Part shown: positions 1 through 8,383 of the stretch, one piece after another
Position numbering within the stretch: position 1 is the stretch's first letter
Layout of the letters: the number at the start of each line of letters is the position of its first letter
Source of the DNA: Streptomyces flaveolus
Lineage (GTDB): Bacteria > Actinomycetota > Actinomycetes > Streptomycetales > Streptomycetaceae
Reading direction: 5' to 3'
DNA: 64,000 bases
NCBI RefSeq assembly: GCF_000716535.1
Contig: NZ_JNWV01000027.1
Coordinates: forward strand, 62,001 to 126,000
The notes under the pieces: model-generated
The model's database searches: none
The model's input: the letters and a program-made list of their open reading frames with translations, nothing else
What the model was told of the DNA's origin: nothing
Translations under genes and position numbers: made by a program

Positions 1-3
1 TTC

Positions 4-606
4 TCAAGGTGAACCGGCTTTGCGGGCCGCGTAGGCCCGGGCCGCCCGGACCCGGTTGCCGCACTTGGTGGTGCACCAGCGGCGGGCGCCGTGGGAGCGC
101 AGGAACCAGCGGGCGCACCCCTGGGCGGCGCACTCGGTGAGCAGGTCCGCGTCGGCGCCCGTGAGCAGGTCGGTGGCGTCCTCGGCGAGCTGGGAGAGCG
201 CGGCGGCGGCCGGGTTGCCGGAGTCGGGGACGTCGGCGCGGCGGGGGCCGTCGGCGGTCCAGGCCAGCCGGGGCGTGGCGGGCGCGGCGGCGAGGGTGGC
301 GTTGAGGGTGTCCAGGGCGTCGGCGGGCGGCTGCGTCCCGGCGGCCCGGGCAGCGAAGAGGGCCCGCAGCGCCTCGCGCAGGACCCGCAGCCGGCCGGAC
401 TGCCTGCCGTTCAGGCTCACCCGGTCGGGCAGCAACGCGTGCCGGACCAGCCACAGGTGCGCGGCCTCGGTGTCGTCGAGCAGGTCGACCTGGCCGTGGC
501 TGACCGTGAACCGCGTGTTGACCAGTGCCAGCGCGGCGTACCGGTCCTCGCCGGGGACGGGGAGCTGGTGCAGGTAGACGGGGGCCTCGTGATCCACGGC
601 TCTCAT
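4..606 (-). CDS. CGNR zinc-finger (ABATE domain) probable transcriptional regulator
   Basis: Protein of 200 residues. The C-terminus carries the CGNR zinc-finger signature: a C-x4-C pair (ECAAQGC), then WCTTKCGNR at about residues 180-190, followed by a basic Arg/Ala-rich tail suited to nucleic-acid binding. The N-terminal part is the stress-linked ABATE-type domain usual in this family. The ATG at 606 is chosen because an inframe start further upstream would run through the inverted repeat at 618-660. The gene is divergent from a cysteine desulfurase with only 79 bp between starts, so it may control that gene and itself. The target is inferred, not shown. Confidence 0.85.
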   Translation of the reverse strand: MRAVDHEAPVYLHQLPVPGEDRYAALALVNTRFTVSHGQVDLLDDTEAAHLWLVRHALLPDRVSLNGRQSGRLRVLREALRALFAARAAGTQPPADALDTLNATLAAAPATPRLAWTADGPRRADVPDSGNPAAAALSQLAEDATDLLTGADADLLTECAAQGCARWFLRSHGARRWCTTKCGNRVRAARAYAARKAGSP

Positions 607-617
607 GGTAATCCTTG

Positions 618-660
618 CGGTTCTCCGTGAGGAGGACTTAGCGTGTCTCACGGAGAACCG
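618..660. promoter_or_regulatory. Perfect 14-bp inverted repeat between divergent genes (candidate operator)
   Basis: CGGTTCTCCGTGAG at 618-631 is matched exactly by its reverse complement CTCACGGAGAACCG at 647-660, with a 15-base spacer. It fills the interval between the CGNR regulator start (606) and the desulfurase start (686). The arms are visible in the sequence. Binding by the CGNR protein is inferred. Confidence 0.6.
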
Positions 661-682
661 AGCATGAAACCGTGAGAGGTGA

Positions 683-1921
<1,239 letters not shown>

Positions 1922-1969
1922 ACGCGTCGGCGCGTGCTTCCACCGAAGCGCGCCCGCGTTGGAGCGCGC

Positions 1970-2000
1970 TTGCCTTGGAGTGTGCTCCAACTCCTACGGT
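1970..2000 (+). promoter_or_regulatory. MerR-family-type promoter with 19-bp spacer
   Basis: A -35 element TTGCCT (1970-1975) and a -10 element TACGGT (1995-2000) are separated by 19 bp. The dyad TTGGAGTGTGCTCCAA (1975-1990) fills the spacer. An overlong spacer filled by a dyad is the hallmark of promoters activated by MerR-family regulators. The predicted start of transcription is at or next to the ATG at 2008, so the mRNA would be leaderless. No MerR gene is adjacent. Confidence 0.6.
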
Positions 2001-2007
2001 TGCGGTC

Positions 2008-2448
2008 ATGAGCAACGAACACAGCAGCACCCGTGACGAGCGTTTCGCCCACGGCCTGGAGGTCCTGCGGAAGGTCGACGGCGAGGCCGGGCAGCGGGTC
2101 GTGGACTCGCTCGCCGACATCAGCCCGGAGCTGGGGCACCAGGTCGTCGCCTGGGCCTTCGGGGAGATCTACGACCGGCCCGGGCTCGCCCCGCGCGACC
2201 GCCAGCTGGTCACGCTGGGCATGCTCACCGCGCTCGGCGGCTGCGAGGCCCAGCTGGACGTGCACGTGAACGCGGCCCTCAACGTCGGGCTCACCCCCGA
2301 GGAGATCACGGAGGCGCTGCTGCACTCCGCCGTCTACTGCGGCATGCCGAAGGCGCTCAACGCCACCTTCGCCGCGAAGAAGGTCTTCGCCGAGCGCGGG
2401 CTGCTGCCGGTGGGACAGCAGCCCGCGCCCGCGACTACCTCTGCCTGA
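2008..2448 (+). CDS. Carboxymuconolactone decarboxylase (CMD/AhpD-like) family protein
   Basis: Protein of 146 residues matching the CMD fold. It has the helical GMLTALGG segment followed by C-x6-H (CEAQLDVH) near residues 75-85 and ends with an ALNATFAAKKVF helix. The family includes true gamma-carboxymuconolactone decarboxylases and AhpD-like thiol/peroxide enzymes; the single Cys argues against a CxxC peroxidase. The ATG at 2008 lies 7 bases beyond the -10 box with no Shine-Dalgarno, which suggests leaderless translation. Homologues sit in MerR (AdhR/NmlR-type) aldehyde-response regulons, so a role in electrophile or aldehyde stress is plausible. Its 3' end overlaps the convergent GH51 gene by 14 bp. 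Confidence 0.85.
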   Translation: MSNEHSSTRDERFAHGLEVLRKVDGEAGQRVVDSLADISPELGHQVVAWAFGEIYDRPGLAPRDRQLVTLGMLTALGGCEAQLDVHVNAALNVGLTPEEITEALLHSAVYCGMPKALNATFAAKKVFAERGLLPVGQQPAPATTSA

Positions 2449-4915
2449 TCCGCAGGAAGGTGACGGAGTTCGCCGGGAAGGTGTAGGTGAACTTCCCCGC
2501 GACCCCGGTGAACGTGGACGTCCGCGGGGCGACCGCCGTGGACGTCTCGGTGTTCACCGCGTCCGGCGCGGCGGCGAGGGTCGTCACCTTCGCCTTCGAC
2601 GCCACCTCGGCGCCGCCCAGGTCGATGGCCGTGCGGGCCGCGGCGGCCTGGGCGTTGACGACCTTGACGATCAGCTCGCCGGTCTTCGCGTCCCGGGTGA
2701 CGACCTGGCGGAACGGCTCGGCCGGCTTGTCGTCGGTGAAGCTGCCCCACTCCTCGCCGTCGAGGTACAGGGTGACCTGGCGGCCGCGCACCTTGACGTC
2801 GACGTCGTAGGCACGGCCGGTCTCGACGGATCCGGCCTTGGAGATCAGCGTGGACTTGCCGCCGTCCACGGCCTGCTCGACGGCGGTCTGGGTGTTGTTC
2901 CAGCCGCCGATGTTCCACCAGTAGTAGTTCCCGGTGTCCTTGACGCCGAAGGCGACGAGGAAGCCCTCCTTGCCGGACTTCTTGGTGGCCTCCACGTGCA
3001 GGTCGTAGTCGTGCCAGGACGGGTCGCCGGCCTGGGCCATGGTGTTCTCGGCGGCGTCGTCCGTCTGGACGTACCGGCCGTCCTGGACGGTCCAGGCGCC
3101 GGTGCCGGTGTGGGTCCACCGGGAGGCGTCACCGGAGAAGTCGTCACTGAACAGCGTGCCGCCGTCGGCCCCCGTGACCCGTACGTCGTCGTAGGCGGCG
3201 CTGGTGTTCCAGGTGGAGAGGCCGACCGCGCCCGTGAGGGGCCCGTTCAGGCTCGGGGTGCCGGTGGCCGTGCTCGGCACCACCCGGTCGCCCACGTTCG
3301 TCATGAACAGCTTCTGGACCTCGTAGTCGGCCGAGTTCCAGGAGGCGTGGTTGTTGAACCACACCATGTCCGGGCTCCACTGGACGTAGTCCTCGTTGGC
3401 GAACAGCGGGGCGTAGGAGGCGAGCTTGACGACGTCCGCGTTGCGTTCCAGGCCGGTCATGTACGCCGCCTCGGCGAGGCCGTTCTTGAAGGCGTTGCCC
3501 TGGGAGGCGTACTCGCCGAGGAAGACCTTCGGGCCGGAGCGGTCGTAGGAGTCGTAGCGGTCGTTGTTCTGCAGGAACCACTGCGGGCTGTTGTAGTAGT
3601 GCTCGTCGACCATGTCGACCCCGGCGTCCCGGTTGAGCTTCCAGGCCGTGTCGAAGGTCGCCCCCGCGTCGTCGGGACCGGAGTTGGAGATCACCTTCAG
3701 GTACGGGTACTTCGCCTGGAGGGCCGCGCGGAACCGCTGGAAGCGGGCGAAGAACTCGTTCGGCAGGTTCTCCTCGTTGCCGACCTCGATGTGCGTGAGG
3801 TGGAAGGGCTTGGGGTGGCCCATCCCGGCGCGCACCTTGCCCCACTTCGAGGAGGCGGGCCCGTTGGCGAACTCGACGAGGTCGAGGGTGTCCTGGATGT
3901 GCCGCTGGAGCAGGGCTTCGTCGGTGACGGCCTTGTTCTGGCCGCAGCCGGTGACCAGGGCCGGTACGACGGGCAGCGGCATGGCGCCGATGTCCTCGGC
4001 GAACCGGAAGTACTCGTAGTAGCCGAGGCCGTAACTCTGGTTGTAGCCCCAGAAGTTGGAGTTGGTGGCGCGCCGCTCGACCGGGCCGACGGTGTCCTTC
4101 CACTGGTAGGAGCGCTTGCGCTGCCAGCCGGAGGCCTCGCTGTAGTCCTGCATAAAGCCGGTGTTGACCAGGCAGCCGCCGGGGAAGCGGACGAAGCCCG
4201 GGTGCAGGGCGGCGATCTTCTCGGCGAGGTCCTTGCGCAGGCCGTTGGGCTCGTGCCGGTAGGTGTCGCGCGGGAAGAGCGACACCATGTCCAGGGCCGT
4301 GGCGGCGTCGGCGGCCACCGTGAGGCGGCCGGTGGTGCTGGTGCGGATGGCGGTGAGGACGGCCTTGTACCGGGCCCAGCCGTTCTTCGCCACGGCGATC
4401 CGCCGGGCGGTGGCGAGCGTGCCGCCGGAGTCCTGGAGGGTCACGGTCAGCGTGCCGCCGGCCTCGGCGCGGGCCCACACCGAGAAGTCGTACGTCTCGC
4501 CCTCCCGCACGGCGATGCCGGTGTTGTAGCCGGCGTTGGTGACGGACGAACCGGCGCCCAGGGAGAGGTAGGCGCGGTTGCGGTCGTTCAGGCGGCCGGA
4601 GTCGTTCAGGACCCGCGCGGTGCCGGAGACCGCCCAGGCGGTCAGCGGGGTGTAGGCCTTGTTGTCGTCCGTGGAGTACTCGAAGGACCGGTTCTGGACG
4701 AGTTCGGCGTACAGGCCGCCGTCGGCGGCGCGGTTGATGTCCTCGAAGAAGACGCCGTACATCGTCTTGTCGATCGTCGGCCCGGTGGCGGCGGGATCGA
4801 CGGTGATCGCGTAGTCGGTGACGTCCTCGGCGTGGGCGGGGGCGGGGAGGGCGGCCGTGGCGAGCAGAACGGCGCACGTTCCCAGGCCGAGTCTCCAGCG
4901 GGCGGTGCGTGACAT
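2435..4915 (-). CDS. Secreted GH51-type alpha-L-arabinofuranosidase with inserted beta-sandwich domain
   Basis: Protein of 826 residues starting with a Sec signal peptide (MSRTARWRLG, hydrophobic core, PAHAED cleavage). Mature domains in order are an N-terminal beta-sandwich, the GH51 TIM barrel at about 200-510, a LamG/DUF1080-like sandwich at about 560-740 and a C-terminal beta domain. The acid/base Glu is in EVGNEEN and the nucleophile Glu in FLGEYAS, both present. It should release arabinose from arabinan or arabinoxylan outside the cell. Start 4915 has GGAG upstream; an ATG at 4933 is possible. The interrupting sandwich domain may bind carbohydrate. Confidence 0.9.
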   Translation of the reverse strand: MSRTARWRLGLGTCAVLLATAALPAPAHAEDVTDYAITVDPAATGPTIDKTMYGVFFEDINRAADGGLYAELVQNRSFEYSTDDNKAYTPLTAWAVSGTARVLNDSGRLNDRNRAYLSLGAGSSVTNAGYNTGIAVREGETYDFSVWARAEAGGTLTVTLQDSGGTLATARRIAVAKNGWARYKAVLTAIRTSTTGRLTVAADAATALDMVSLFPRDTYRHEPNGLRKDLAEKIAALHPGFVRFPGGCLVNTGFMQDYSEASGWQRKRSYQWKDTVGPVERRATNSNFWGYNQSYGLGYYEYFRFAEDIGAMPLPVVPALVTGCGQNKAVTDEALLQRHIQDTLDLVEFANGPASSKWGKVRAGMGHPKPFHLTHIEVGNEENLPNEFFARFQRFRAALQAKYPYLKVISNSGPDDAGATFDTAWKLNRDAGVDMVDEHYYNSPQWFLQNNDRYDSYDRSGPKVFLGEYASQGNAFKNGLAEAAYMTGLERNADVVKLASYAPLFANEDYVQWSPDMVWFNNHASWNSADYEVQKLFMTNVGDRVVPSTATGTPSLNGPLTGAVGLSTWNTSAAYDDVRVTGADGGTLFSDDFSGDASRWTHTGTGAWTVQDGRYVQTDDAAENTMAQAGDPSWHDYDLHVEATKKSGKEGFLVAFGVKDTGNYYWWNIGGWNNTQTAVEQAVDGGKSTLISKAGSVETGRAYDVDVKVRGRQVTLYLDGEEWGSFTDDKPAEPFRQVVTRDAKTGELIVKVVNAQAAAARTAIDLGGAEVASKAKVTTLAAAPDAVNTETSTAVAPRTSTFTGVAGKFTYTFPANSVTFLRIRQR

Positions 4916-4934
4916 GGATACTCCGCGGCTCATT

Positions 4935-4969
4935 GTTCGAAATATCAGACATTGGTCAGCACTTCGAAC
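4935..4969. promoter_or_regulatory. Inverted repeat upstream of the arabinofuranosidase gene
   Basis: GTTCGAA (4935-4941) and TTCGAAC (4963-4969) form 7-bp arms upstream of the GH51 start, in an unusually AT-rich patch (AAATATCAGACATT). A sugar-responsive LacI-type repressor would be the usual controller of such genes. The assignment rests on position and symmetry only. Confidence 0.35.
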
Positions 4970-5034
4970 GCACGATAGGGAAGGGGCATGACCGCGTCAA
5001 TGGGCCGACGGGAGGGCCGCGTAAGCTCCGGGGC

Positions 5035-5289
5035 ATGGATGGGTGGGTGCCGTACGTGGTCGTGTTCGGCTTCTTCTCCGGGGTGCTGGGGCTCCTCACC
5101 TGGCTCGCGCGCGTGATCCGGCGCCGGGGCGGAGCGGGCGCGGGTGTGGGGGCGGCGCTGGCCGCGTACGAGGAGGCGTTCCGCGCCACGAGTCATGCCG
5201 CGCACCACGAGATCCGGGCTCAGGCGGACCGGAGGTCACCCGCCGAGTCGCCCGACGGCACTCGCCGGCGGCCCGGGAGGGCACGGTGA
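5035..5289 (+). CDS. Small membrane-anchored hypothetical protein
   Basis: Protein of 84 residues. Residues 3-24 (WVPYVVVFGFFSGVLGLLTWLA) form one membrane helix, followed by RRRGG and a cytoplasmic helix rich in Ala, Glu and His, then a charged Pro/Arg tail. No known domain is recognised. The ATG at 5035 has a weak site. The stop overlaps the GTG of the next gene (GTGA at 5286-5289), so the two are translationally coupled and probably functionally linked. Confidence 0.65.
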   Translation: MDGWVPYVVVFGFFSGVLGLLTWLARVIRRRGGAGAGVGAALAAYEEAFRATSHAAHHEIRAQADRRSPAESPDGTRRRPGRAR

Positions 5290-5792
5290 CGGGCGAGTTC
5301 TGGCCCGTACCCGACGTACTGGCCCATCTGGCCGGGCGGTGGCGCGTCGAACGCGAGGTGCGGGACCTGGCGAGCGGGGACGACGGACACTTCACCGGGA
5401 CGACCGTCTTCACCGCGCTGGACGGCGGTGGGCTGCTGCACGAGGAGTCCGGCACCTTCACCTGGCGGGGAATCGCGCGGCCCGCCACCCGGACCCTGCG
5501 GTTCCTGCCGGGGTCCGGTCCGGGCCGGGCCGAGGTGCGGTTCGCCGACGGGCGGCCCTTCCACGAGCTGGACCTGACCACGGGCCGGTACGTCGCCGAC
5601 CACCCCTGCGCGGCCGACCTCTACCGGGGCGAGTTCACCGTCCGGGACGCCGACCACTGGCGCACGGTGTGGCGGGTCGGCGGGCCGGCGAAGGACCTGG
5701 TCCTCACCACCGACTACGTGCGCCAAGGAGCGACCGGCGAGAGCGCGGGCACGGCCTCGCGCAGCGGACCGGAATCGTCGGACAGGCCCTAG
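5286..5792 (+). CDS. DUF6314 family protein
   Basis: Protein of 168 residues with a lipocalin/THAP4-like small beta-barrel pattern: LAGRWRVEREV at the start, a run of short strands with GTFTWRGIA and GEFTVRD, and a TDYVRQ end strand. This matches DUF6314. Ligand and role are unknown. It starts at a GTG inside the stop of the upstream membrane-protein gene. Its TAG stop shares the palindrome CTAG (5789-5792) with the stop of the convergent phosphatase-like gene, so there is no room for a terminator. Confidence 0.75.
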   Translation: MTGEFWPVPDVLAHLAGRWRVEREVRDLASGDDGHFTGTTVFTALDGGGLLHEESGTFTWRGIARPATRTLRFLPGSGPGRAEVRFADGRPFHELDLTTGRYVADHPCAADLYRGEFTVRDADHWRTVWRVGGPAKDLVLTTDYVRQGATGESAGTASRSGPESSDRP

Positions 5793-6382
5793 CGGCGCGA
5801 GGCCTGGGCCTGGACGCCGTCGAAGCGGAGGTTCCAGCGGCCGGCGCGGCCCGTGACCGTCGTCGTGGACAGCGGGCGGACGTCGATGTTCCAGTAGGTC
5901 GAGGGAGGCGCCTTCAGGGCGTAGACCAGGGCCGCCCGGATCACGGACGGCTCGGCCACCGCGACGATCCGGCCGCCGTCGTCCGCCGGCCGGGTGTCCA
6001 GCCAGCCGCCGACCCGGGAGATGAACGCCAGCAGCGACTCGCCGCCGTGCGGGGTGGACCGCGGGTCGGCGAGCCAGGCGTCCACCGCCTCCGGCTCCCG
6101 GGCCATCGCCTCGCCCAGCGTCAGGCCTCGCCAGCGGCCCATGTCGCAGTCCCGCAGCGCGAGCTGGACCAGCGGGGCGTACCCCAGGGCGTCGCCCGTG
6201 GCCCGGCTGCGCGGCGTCGGCGAGCAGTAGCGCAGCTCGGCAGCGGCCAGCGGCAGCAGGTCCCCGGCGACACGCTGCACCTCGTCCCAGCCGCCCTGGT
6301 CCAGCGGCCGGTCGTCCTCGAAGCGCTCCGCGAGCAGCGCGGCACCGCGCGCGGCGGCGACGAACGTCACCCTCTGTGGCAT
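5789..6382 (-). CDS. Histidine-phosphatase-fold protein lacking catalytic histidines (probable pseudoenzyme)
   Basis: Protein of 197 residues with the phosphoglycerate-mutase-like fold: CSPTPRSRAT corresponds to the S-P-x-x-R-A segment, CDMGRWRGLTLGE to the substrate loop, and HGGESLLAFISRV to the central region. The N-terminal RHG motif, which holds the phosphorylated histidine, reads AAARGAA. The late H-G-G segment reads VAEPSVIRAAL. Both catalytic histidines are therefore missing. It probably binds a phosphorylated ligand or partner and does not hydrolyse it. ATG 6382 is used; a TTG at 6409 is less likely. The promoter may lie just upstream (TTGACC on the minus strand). Confidence 0.8.
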   Translation of the reverse strand: MPQRVTFVAAARGAALLAERFEDDRPLDQGGWDEVQRVAGDLLPLAAAELRYCSPTPRSRATGDALGYAPLVQLALRDCDMGRWRGLTLGEAMAREPEAVDAWLADPRSTPHGGESLLAFISRVGGWLDTRPADDGGRIVAVAEPSVIRAALVYALKAPPSTYWNIDVRPLSTTTVTGRAGRWNLRFDGVQAQASRR

Positions 6383-6431
6383 GCGGTGATGGTGAGCCCC
6401 GGCGAGCAACAGGTCAAGAGCCGGGGTGCGG

Positions 6432-6884
6432 TCAGGCGTCGACCGTCTGCCCGAAGGTGTGCACCATGTACAGCTCGGGACGGTCCAGCGGCCGGAAGCC
6501 CAGCTTCTCGTAGACCCCGTGCGCGTCCTGCGTGGCCAGCAGCAGCCGGCGCAGGCCGAGCGGCTCCAGGTGCGCGCGGATCCGGGCGACGAACGCCGTG
6601 CCGACGCCCTTTCCGCGCACCGACGGGTCGACGTACACGTCCGCGAGCCAGGCGAACAGCGCCTGGTCGGTGACCACGCGCGCGTACGCCACCTGCTCCC
6701 CCGAGGTCGTGGCGTACACCCCGAAGTTCAGCGAGGCCGCCATCGCCCGCTCGTGCCTCTCGCGCGGGCGGCCGATCGCCCAGTACGCGTCGGACGACAG
6801 CCAGCCGTGCACACGGTCGACGTCGACCCGGGCGGAGTCGGCGGAGAACTCGTACCCCTCGGGGAGGTCAGGTGTATCGGTCAT
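6432..6884 (-). CDS. GNAT-family N-acetyltransferase
   Basis: Protein of 150 residues. The acetyl-CoA pyrophosphate loop is VRGKGVGTAF, corresponding to R/Q-x-x-G-x-G/A, at about 92-101. It is preceded by LADVYVDPS (strand beta4) and followed by LRRLLLATQDAHGVYEKLGF, the typical beta5 and C-terminal Tyr helix. It should transfer an acetyl group to a small-molecule or protein amine; the substrate is not predictable. It lies 10 bp downstream of the MocR gene on the same strand and may be co-transcribed with it. Confidence 0.85.
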   Translation of the reverse strand: MTDTPDLPEGYEFSADSARVDVDRVHGWLSSDAYWAIGRPRERHERAMAASLNFGVYATTSGEQVAYARVVTDQALFAWLADVYVDPSVRGKGVGTAFVARIRAHLEPLGLRRLLLATQDAHGVYEKLGFRPLDRPELYMVHTFGQTVDA

Positions 6885-6894
6885 GCGGTGATCC

Positions 6895-8361
6895 TCACAG
6901 GCCGGGCTGCCGCGCGACGAGCGGATTACGGGTGACCTCGTCGTACGCCGCCCGCAGCCGCCGCGCCCCCTCCGCGATCTCCCCGGTGCCGGCGACCGCC
7001 GCGAAGCTCAGGCGGAGGTGGGCGGCGGGTGGGTCGGCGCTGAAGTACGGGCGGCCCGGGGTGACGGCGACGCCCGCGCGGAGGGCCGCCGCGGTCACCG
7101 CAGACTCCTCGGTGCCGTCGGGCAGCCGCACCCACAGGTGGTAGCCGCCGGACGGGACGTGCGGCAGGGCGAGGTCGGGCAGGTGCCGGGCGAGCGCGCT
7201 CGTCATGGCGTCGCGGCGGCTCTTCAGCTCGGCCGACAGCGCCCGCAGATGGCGGGGCCAGGCGGGGGAGCCGACGAGTTCGAGGGCGGCCTCCTGGAGC
7301 GGCCGGGGGACGAAGAAGCTGTCCACGACCTGGATGGCGCGCAGCCGTTGCAGCACCGGTCCGTGCGCGGCCAGGGCGCTCACCCGGAAGCTGGGCGAGG
7401 TCGCCTTGGTCAGCGAGCCGACGTGGACGACCACGCCGTCCGGGTCGTCGGCGGCCAGCGGGCGGGGCAGCGGTCCCGCGTCGGCGTGCACGAGCCGGCG
7501 GACGTAGTCGTCCTCGACGACGAACGCGCCGGCCTCGCGGGCGATGCGCAGCACCTCGGTGCGCCGGTCGGGAGCCAGCACGGCGCCGGTCGGGTTCTGG
7601 AACAGCGGCTGGCAGACGAAGACGCGGGCACCGGTGGCGTGGAAGGCGTCCGCGAGCAGGTCCGGGCGCACCCCGTCGGGGTCGACGGGCACCGGGACGG
7701 GCCGCAGCCCGGCCGCGCGGGCGAGGGCCAGCATGCCCGGGTACGTGGGCGATTCCACGAGCACCGGGGCGCCGGGCGGGGCGAGCGCGCGCAGGGCGGT
7801 GGCCAGCGCGGCCTGGCCACCGGCCGCGATCAGCACCTCGGCCGCGGTGACGGCGCCGCCGATCCCGCGCGCGAACCATTCCCGCAGCTCCGGCAGCCCC
7901 TCCAGCGGCGGTCTCCCCCAGGCGCCGGGCCGCCGCCCGGCCCGGGCGAGGGCCGCCGCCATGGCGCGCTCGGGCTGGAGGGAGGGGTGCAGGTAGCCGC
8001 CGCTGAGTTCCAGGACCCCGGGCGGCGGGGCGGCCAGCGAGACCGTGACGCCCGAGGCGTCCACGGTGCGCGGTACGAGATCGGCGGCGCCGTCGGCACT
8101 CAGCGCGACCTCCTGCCAGGAGGTGTCCCCGGCGGGGGTGTCGCCCCGGTGCGGCCGGGCCCGGAAGGCGCCCGCGCCCGGCCGGGTGACCACCAGGCCC
8201 TCGGCGGCGAGCTGGGCGAGCGCCCGGGAGACGGTCACCGGGCTCACCCGGAACCGCTCGACCAGCGCCCGGCTCGACGGGAGCTTTCCACCCGGAGAGT
8301 AGCGGTCCAGTTCCCTCCGCAACTGTTCTGCCAGTTCGCCCACGCTGCTACGCTGTTGCAT
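6895..8361 (-). CDS. MocR-type regulator (GntR wHTH fused to class I aminotransferase)
   Basis: Protein of 488 residues. The N-terminal GntR winged helix (about 1-70, LPSSRALVERFRVSPVTVSRAL) is linked to a full aminotransferase-fold domain (about 110-485) that binds PLP through the lysine in GSLTKATSPS. MocR proteins sense an amino-acid or PLP adduct and usually control a divergent neighbour. Here that is an EamA exporter whose ATG overlaps this one (CATG at 8359-8362). Longer inframe extensions run through the EamA gene and are rejected. The regulator probably controls both genes through the dyad at 8348-8376. Confidence 0.92.
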   Translation of the reverse strand: MQQRSSVGELAEQLRRELDRYSPGGKLPSSRALVERFRVSPVTVSRALAQLAAEGLVVTRPGAGAFRARPHRGDTPAGDTSWQEVALSADGAADLVPRTVDASGVTVSLAAPPPGVLELSGGYLHPSLQPERAMAAALARAGRRPGAWGRPPLEGLPELREWFARGIGGAVTAAEVLIAAGGQAALATALRALAPPGAPVLVESPTYPGMLALARAAGLRPVPVPVDPDGVRPDLLADAFHATGARVFVCQPLFQNPTGAVLAPDRRTEVLRIAREAGAFVVEDDYVRRLVHADAGPLPRPLAADDPDGVVVHVGSLTKATSPSFRVSALAAHGPVLQRLRAIQVVDSFFVPRPLQEAALELVGSPAWPRHLRALSAELKSRRDAMTSALARHLPDLALPHVPSGGYHLWVRLPDGTEESAVTAAALRAGVAVTPGRPYFSADPPAAHLRLSFAAVAGTGEIAEGARRLRAAYDEVTRNPLVARQPGL

Positions 8362-8383
8362 GAGAACACAGAGTAGCGCTACT
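8348..8383. promoter_or_regulatory. Dyad and palindrome centred on two overlapping start codons
   Basis: CTACGCTGT (8348-8356) and ACAGAGTAG (8368-8376) are inverted copies with one mismatch, centred on the shared CATG. AGTAGCGCTACT (8372-8383) is a perfect 12-bp palindrome that adds another half-site. TACGCT (8349-8354), with TTCTGC 17 bp upstream, is a plausible -10/-35 for the plus-strand gene. TACTCT on the minus strand (8370-8375) is a plausible -10 for the regulator. Both transcripts would be leaderless. Confidence 0.55.

Noticed and set aside
6383-6409. Upstream TTG start for the phosphatase-like protein
   Set aside because: The extra residues (M-L-A-G-A-H-H-H-R) are not part of the fold and no ribosome site precedes the TTG.
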